Source: Euperipatoides rowelli (lineage: Eukaryota > Onychophora > Udeonychophora > Euonychophora > Peripatopsidae). From it: a stretch of 12,559 bases of DNA. The stretch lies in the NCBI GenBank assembly GCA_003024985.2, contig PXIH01S0004253.1, one strand, 5' to 3'. Position numbers and translations under genes: made by a program. The notes under the pieces were generated by a model. It saw only the letters and a program-made list of their open reading frames with translations, was not told the origin of the DNA and did no database searches. Shown in pieces: positions 7,440-12,559 of this stretch; positions within the stretch are counted from its first letter, which is position 1; each line of letters opens with the position of its first letter.

Positions 7440-8614
7440 TATGGAACCATGATGACCTTAACCAAGACAGTTTGAAAAGAAAAGTATTTTCCAAAATGAA
7501 ACACAAACTAGCTACCACACCAAAAATGAATATTTTACTGAGAGGCGCCAGAATTGTCATGCCAAGAGACCTTCAAGACAGTCATAAAAACAGCACATAG
7601 CGAACATAAGGGTATTTCAAGAACCAAAGACTTACTAAGAGAAAAAGTATGGTTTCCAGGGATCAACAAAATGATCGAAAAGGAGATAGAACAATGCATA
7701 CCATGCAGAGCCAGTTTCAACAACCTTGAACAACATTTTCCAACGTTATCAGAACTACCCGGCGGACCACAAGGTACCCCTAACATTAGGTGAATACCTA
7801 TTAGTTAAATAGGTATCGTAGATAAATGTAGCAAATTCCCTTTGGTAGAAAGAGTAAAATCCACAACCTCAAGAGAAAATATCATGAAACTAGACTCAAT
7901 ATTTGCAACATTCGGTGTACCTGACCAATCACAACGGACAATGGGCCGCCCTTCAATAGCCTCCCCTTTAAGACTTTTGTGAAGGAACTAAATATAAAAC
8001 ACCATAGAATAATTCCTAGATGGCCACAAGCAAATGGGCAGGTAGAGAGGTTTAACAAAGTAATCAACAAGGCAATAAGCATAGCACTTGCCGGCAACGA
8101 GGATTGGTGGCACCAATTACAACTAACTTTCCGTGACTACATGGAAACACCCCAAAAAACATTAGGAAGAACCCCATCCTCATTACTATTTGCTTATAAA
8201 ACAAAATCACTCGTACCTGATGCAACCCAAATAAAACACCCTACTGACAAAGAAGCGTTATCTCGAAAGACACAGGAATCCAGAAAAAGATGCTCTGATT
8301 CTTTCAAAAACAAAAAGATCCAAGATCAACCCATCCCAAAAATAGGAGATACGGTAATAATAAAACAACAACAAAGAAGTAAACTGGACCAGTCTTTCAA
8401 CATAACACCATATCAAGTTCAAAAGACAAAAGGACCTATGATAACAGCATCAAAGGATAACCACAGCATCATCAGGCATGAATCTCACTTTAAGATAATC
8501 CCGAGAAAAGAAAACAGGAATACAACTGATCCAGAAGAGGAAAGCTCAAAACAGGCTGAGAATAGCAAGAATCACAAGCCAGCAAGGGAAGACCAACAAA
8601 AATCCAACCCATGA
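7440..8614 (+). pseudogene. Integrase remnant of the retrotransposon
   Basis: The zinc-binding HHCC domain is recognisable: HSEH (7596-7607) and CIPC (7695-7706), with RTKDLLREKVWFPGI between. In the catalytic core the first aspartate block is absent. A small deletion and stops at 7791 and 7806 replace it, and the frame-3 text resumes at 7815 (IVDKCSKFPLVERV). The second aspartate (7937-7939, DNGPP) and the glutamate (8045-8047, NGQVERF) keep the exact D-35-E spacing. A C-terminal SH3-like region ends near ESHFKIIP. Frames run 2, 3, 3, then 2, with shifts near 7440-7465, 7560-7585 and 7928-7937. The last open stretch, 7925-8611, is 229 codons and the longest in the element. A possible degenerate tail continues to about 8708. 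Loss of the first catalytic residue means no integrase activity. Confidence 0.95.
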
Positions 8615-8785
8615 AAAAACTTCATAGGAAAACCATATGACTAAAATGCCAACTCAAGATCTCAGAAGGACTAGAACTCAGACCAAAAGATTGATTCAGA
8701 AGATCTAACACAGGAACCTTTAAGGAAAAGGCCTGAGGGACATTACAATTTATTTCATTTTTTTTTTCAATTTTTCAGTACTGCT

Positions 8786-8810
8786 AAAAAAAGGAAAAAG
8801 AAAACAAGGG
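8786..8810 (+). other. Polypurine tract of the retrotransposon
   Basis: A 25-base run of A and G, broken by a single C at 8805 and ending AAGGG, sits directly before the proposed 3' LTR. This is where plus-strand DNA synthesis is primed in LTR retrotransposons. Confidence 0.7.
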
Positions 8811-8840
8811 TAGTAATATATCCTACTAGCGGTAATGCAC

Positions 8841-8848
8841 TATAAAAT
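8841..8848 (+). promoter_or_regulatory. TATA box in the LTR
   Basis: TATAAAAT, followed by more TA sequence and GGGGGCGC, about 50 bases before the AATAAA signal. The position is consistent with an LTR U3 promoter. Confidence 0.55.
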
Positions 8849-8892
8849 ATATATAGGGGGCGCTACCATAGCTTTTGAGTTAGAGAGTAGTT

Positions 8893-8898
8893 AATAAA
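8893..8898 (+). terminator. Polyadenylation signal in the LTR
   Basis: AATAAA followed within about 20-40 bases by GAGTGTCTGTTTTATTTATT, a plausible GU/U-rich downstream element. It is in the sense orientation of the MRPL38 intron, so it could in principle stop host transcripts early. Confidence 0.6.
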
Positions 8899-8965
8899 GA
8901 CTGTGGCCAACACCTGAGTGTCTGTTTTATTTATTCTTAGCTTAAGTTCTTATTTAAAATGCTAA

Positions 8966-11900
8966 CATTGTCTATCTTCCACACCCCTTATTTTATCGCT
9001 TGCCACGCAATACAAATAGTGATATTACAACCGGTATGTACTGTATATTATCCTAGCCACATATCCCACAATAAAAATAATAGTTAACCTATTAATTACA
9101 GTATGGTCATGATATAACTTAGGCTCTTATTCTTTTATTTCGTTGTCAGCCTCGTTCTTGACAGGTCTCATTATTATACCAATTCAGTTAAAGATTTCAC
9201 GACTTATTGATGAATAAGTTTTTCTGTCTTTATTGTAAAGGCAGATAGCGAAAACAAGGTGGTGTATTACAATCATTAGAGTTGTAATCAAAAGGTAAAC
9301 AATGAATGAAACTGACCCAGAACTAATCTCGCATGGAAAAATCTCTAAATACAAAATAAAATAAAGATTGAATAATATACGATTTACATATTTATACAGT
9401 ATATAGTTTGTATAAGATTTGCTACTTACAGGTACATATTATATAGATAATTCATCCTATGCTTATCTGTTAATTTTCTGTATTGTAAAGCCAATACGTG
9501 GAGGTGGACATGTGTTTTTGTTTATTCATTCTAATTTCCCTAATGTGTTGTATTAACTACCCTGTGAGTGTGTGGCTTTCAACTATAAATTACTAGTTGA
9601 AACCAACATGCTTGTTCTTTGATATCACCCAATATCAGCCGCCCTTGTTTCAATTTAATTTGCTTATCCGTAACGTTGGGCTGGAGGAACCAACCCAGTC
9701 ACCCATTAACAAATCTCAACATAATCATAGTGTTAACCTTAGTATGGGTTTTTTTTATTGTATGAAGTGTTTTTGGAAGACACTACAGTGAGGCACGTTC
9801 CGTCATACTGTACAAGTCTTAGGTAATCAACCCTTTATTACTTACTGTATCTCTGTTATGCTTTCATCATTGTTATGTTCAAGTTAGACCAAAAATAAAT
9901 GCCATACCACAAGTTTTCATTCAACTTACTGGAGTTTTGTAATTCTTTCTTTCTTAACTACCATAATGAGGGCTTACTCCGATGTTATCTCGACTGCAGT
10001 GGATTGAACAGCTCGTTATAATAGATAGAAAAAGAGAGGGAGATATAGGTATACAGTATTAAGTATTATAGATAACATTCATTGATCTATAGTTCCAAAG
10101 ATTTATTTAGGCTACACAGTAATTAAATAAAAATTATATTTGACTTAAGCTATCTGTCAAAATAGTTTAAAATATGCTTTAGGACATATAGAATAAAAAA
10201 AAAAAATTCTGAAGACCTAACCACATCCTTAAATTTGATCCTTGCAAATTTGATGAATTTTTTTATCAAGAATCTTAAATATGGTGCAATATTAACTTTG
10301 ATTAGTAATATTGCTTTTTTTTTTTTTTTTTTTCAGCATTTATTTCTAAAAGAAGCTAGATAGATAACATTGGATAATAAGAAAAAAATATATTTCTTTA
10401 GCCATTCAGGATTAATATTGATTTGAAATATGTAGAATTATTTGTAAAACGTTTTTAAATAAAAAGCAGAGTACGCTTAAAAATATTATGAAAAATAAAT
10501 ATTAGCTAAGGAGAACAAGCAAAAATTGTTTTTAATTGTAATTTGTTGATTTTTTTTTTCATTTATTATTTTACTGCATATCATTATTTGCTCTTCTATA
10601 ATTTTCAAAGATAAATCAAGATAGTTTATAAATACTATGTTTTCTGTCCTTATTTTTTACGACATAACCTAAATGATGATAAAGGAAGTGAAGAAAAAGG
10701 AGAAATAATCCATAACTTATCACTTGTTCTTTTCACTGTTTATTTATTTATTTTTATCTAGGAAGACAATTTTATTTATAGGTTTCTGGTGTGGTATAGC
10801 GGATGAAATAATAATAAAAAAAAGTTTTAAATTTTGTTAGAAATGTTTGCCACATGTAATAAGGAAATAACAATGTTTTATATTTTGTGTCAAAGTGGTA
10901 TAGGGCATGTGGAAAATGCAATCTTGAAATATACTGTGTCAGATGGATGTCATTGATAAGGATTTTTTTTTTTTAATTATAAACTTTATAATGTATCACA
11001 GGATTTTATATACAGTAGCCTATGTTTTTTTTTTAGAAATAAATTCTCTAGAATTGCAAAATCTAGAAGTGGAAGTCAAAACAAATCTTCCCTTCTCTTT
11101 TTTAATTTTAAAGTTCTTTTTTGCGTTATAAATTTAGAGATTTTTCCTGGTTTTAAGTTGTCATAAATATTAAAGTATAAATTTTCAAAATTGAGAAAGA
11201 GTCCACTAAACTAAAAACTTTGTGTGCCTTACCAAGTTACCCTCCCCTTTTCAAGAACAATATGTACAGTATTCTAGTGCCATCTATCGAGAGAAAGATG
11301 ACTTAAATAGCTTTTGCCTCTCATCATGTAATGACTTTTCCTCTGCTAGAATAGTGGATAGAGATACTGTATAATCATGTGACTTGTAAAGATGGTAATA
11401 ATGTGTTGCAATGATTAGAATAATGTATAGTCATAATTTTTACGAGTATAAGGTTCATTCATACATTCTGGATTGATTGTTTTTTTTTTGTTTTTTTTAA
11501 TTTTAAATTGTATTGGGTTGTTTGTTTTTTTTTCATAAATAAATAATGTATTGCCAATAGTTCCCTGTTGTTGTTTACTATGAATTCCTTGATAGATTAT
11601 GATTCAAAATAGCTCACCAGCTCTTCTGGCCATTAATGAAAAAGGAGAGCCACTCTAGTTTACTACTCATCTCATATGCACTGGCGTACAATTTTAAGGT
11701 TTTTTTTTTTTTAATATCTGGAGATGGAGAGGAGAAGCTAGTAGAATGTGAAAAAATGTACTCAGCCTAGATTGTGCAAGTTTAGATAAACACTTTTTAA
11801 TATTTTTTTTTTTAGATTTATTGTACCAATTTCAAGCATTTATTGAATTGATTTCCAATTGAAGCCGTGGGTGGAATAAGATCTAAAGCCCATTAGGGCA

Positions 11901-12278
11901 TTATTCCAACGATAGCATTTTTATATCAATATTTTGTCAAATTTTATTTTACTACCCGTATCTTTTTCAATATATTAGCATATAAGTTCAAATATTAGAT
12001 TTGAGTCTTTTTTCTTTTTATTATTAATTCCATATACTGTAAGTTCAAATTTCATATTACGGTATTATATTTGCACTTTTTTTCATTATTGCGCCCTTTT
12101 TTGATTTCAAACAAAGTTATCACAATTCATGCAAATAACAATCCCATGTGTTACACAAATGACAGGTATCAAAGTATTGTACTGTAAGTAGCAAGAGTAA
12201 TGACATATTTAGTACTTATGAATTAAATTAGCAAATAAAGATCCCAAATGAAAAACTTATAAAGGGAGCTTGAAGAAA
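8966..12278. other. AT-rich 3' flank, no gene recognised
   Basis: Short open stretches at 9597-9791 and 10943-11131 have no recognisable domain, low-complexity composition and no convincing splice context. T and A homopolymers are frequent, including 19 T at 10315-10333. About ten copies of TACTGTA/TACAGTA are scattered through it. No exon continuing MRPL38 was found by eye, although a short one could be missed. Confidence 0.5.
10739..10757. repeat. TTTA microsatellite
   Basis: Short run of TTTA units (TTTATTTATTTATTTTT) ending near a TCTAG that resembles a weak acceptor. Confidence 0.6.
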
Positions 12279-12315
12279 GAAATAGCCAAACGTCAATGAA
12301 ATAGCCAAACGTCAA
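12279..12315. repeat. Two-copy 19-bp tandem duplication
   Basis: GAAATAGCCAAACGTCAA occurs at 12279-12296 and again at 12298-12315, one base apart and identical. Confidence 0.85.
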
Positions 12316-12317
12316 GC

Positions 12318-12341
12318 ATATACTGTATGTATACAGTATAT
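12318..12341. repeat. Perfect palindrome containing two TACNGTA words
   Basis: ATATACTGTAT and ATACAGTATAT are exact reverse complements around GT, immediately after the 19-bp duplication. Confidence 0.85.
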
Positions 12342-12465
12342 ATTAATATGAGTGGAAAACATACTTCTGCTAACAAGCTTAAATATGTAACTAAATGTTG
12401 CCCTAAAAATTGGTCTAAAATGATAACTTTTAACCAGCGAAAAGAATTTCATTATTCATTTAGGT

Positions 12466-12559
12466 GGTGACAAAGTCCAACAAGACACCTAATGATTTGG
12501 TGACAAAGTCCAACAAGACACCTAATGATTTGGTGACAAAGTCCAACAAGACACCTAAT
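12466..12559. repeat. Perfect 33-bp tandem repeat, three copies, cut by the window edge
   Basis: Units start at 12466, 12499 and 12532 and are identical; the third has 28 of 33 bases before the window ends. The unit length is a multiple of three, so a plus-strand frame stays open from 12464 and would encode repeats of VTKSNKTPNDL. It begins just after TTTCATTATTCATTTAG, a possible acceptor. Two minus-strand frames are open for the same arithmetic reason, so openness alone is not evidence for coding. Confidence 0.9.

Larger units (their letters stand above)
4960..8965 (+). mobile_element. Degenerate Ty3/Gypsy-class LTR retrotransposon, 5'-truncated
   Basis: Recognisable parts occur in Ty3/Gypsy order on one strand: gag remnant, zinc knuckles, aspartic protease, reverse transcriptase, RNase H, integrase, polypurine tract, 3' LTR-like segment. 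RNase H before integrase separates it from Ty1/Copia elements. No envelope-like frame follows integrase. The coding strand is conspicuously A-rich. The copy is dead: about eleven changes of reading frame, stops at 5236, 5708, 7014, 7791 and 7806, and a deletion in the integrase core. One frame change near the gag-pol boundary might be natural programmed frameshifting. No 5' LTR was found, so insertion age cannot be read from LTR divergence and no target duplication can be checked. It lies in the same orientation as the MRPL38 exon. Confidence 0.95.
8811..8965 (+). repeat. 3' LTR-like segment
   Basis: Begins TAGTAATATAT immediately after the polypurine tract. It contains a TATA box, a GGGGGCGCTACC block, an AATAAA signal and a downstream T/GT-rich stretch, and may end around GCTAACA near 8965. 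The expected terminal TG is not visible at the left edge, and the right edge is a guess because no 5' LTR exists for comparison. In an intact element this would hold promoter and polyadenylation functions. Confidence 0.6.

Noticed and set aside
9597-9791. 64-codon open frame
   Set aside because: No recognisable motif, no splice context, and length expected by chance.
10315-10336. Run of 19 T followed by CAG, a strong-looking splice acceptor
   Set aside because: All three frames after it stop within about ten codons and none resembles MRPL38 or another protein.
11274-11290. AGATGGCACT on the minus strand, resembling a CTCF core
   Set aside because: The upstream half of the CTCF consensus does not match, so it is within chance.
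1-12559. CRISPR array, tRNA or rRNA genes
   Set aside because: No regularly spaced identical repeats with unique spacers, no tRNA box A/B pair and no rRNA-like sequence were seen.

Overview
The window looks like AT-rich intronic and repetitive DNA from an invertebrate nuclear genome, most likely an arthropod. A decapod crustacean is possible but not proven. The evidence is one spliced exon of a conserved mitochondrial ribosomal protein with canonical splice sites, no bacterial-style gene packing, long non-coding stretches, many homopolymer tracts and several classes of mobile or tandem repeat. Isolated N bases at 523, 628, 633 and 646 show it comes from a draft assembly.

Layout. At 196-1617 there is a degenerate C/T-rich minisatellite. 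It is interrupted by a roughly 685-bp inverted-repeat element (396-1080) with CACTA-like ends, which carries on its minus strand a short reading frame resembling the start of a MADF/SANT-type DNA-binding protein. At 1719-1837 lies the best host gene evidence: an internal exon, plus strand, matching the PEBP-like domain of mitochondrial ribosomal protein L38, with an AG acceptor and GTAAGT donor. Everything after 1837 may be its downstream intron, because no continuing exon was recognised. Within that intron are a weak ~150-bp tandem repeat (2534-2840), a striking run of eight short hairpins (3151-3389) and a G-run-containing repeat fragment (about 3720-3975).

From about 4960 to 8965 sits a decayed Ty3/Gypsy-class LTR retrotransposon on the plus strand. 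Its order is gag fragment, zinc knuckles, protease, reverse transcriptase, RNase H, integrase, polypurine tract and one 3' LTR-like segment with a TATA box and AATAAA. No 5' LTR was found. About eleven frame changes, several stops and loss of the first integrase catalytic aspartate make it non-functional. The 3' flank (8966-12278) is AT-rich with no recognised gene. The window ends in a short duplication, a palindrome and a perfect 33-bp tandem repeat cut off by the edge.

No complete gene and no new working system is demonstrated. The observations most worth checking are the hairpin cluster, the excess of the near-palindrome TACNGTA outside the retrotransposon, the inverted-repeat element with its MADF-like frame, and the terminal 33-bp repeat behind a possible splice acceptor.
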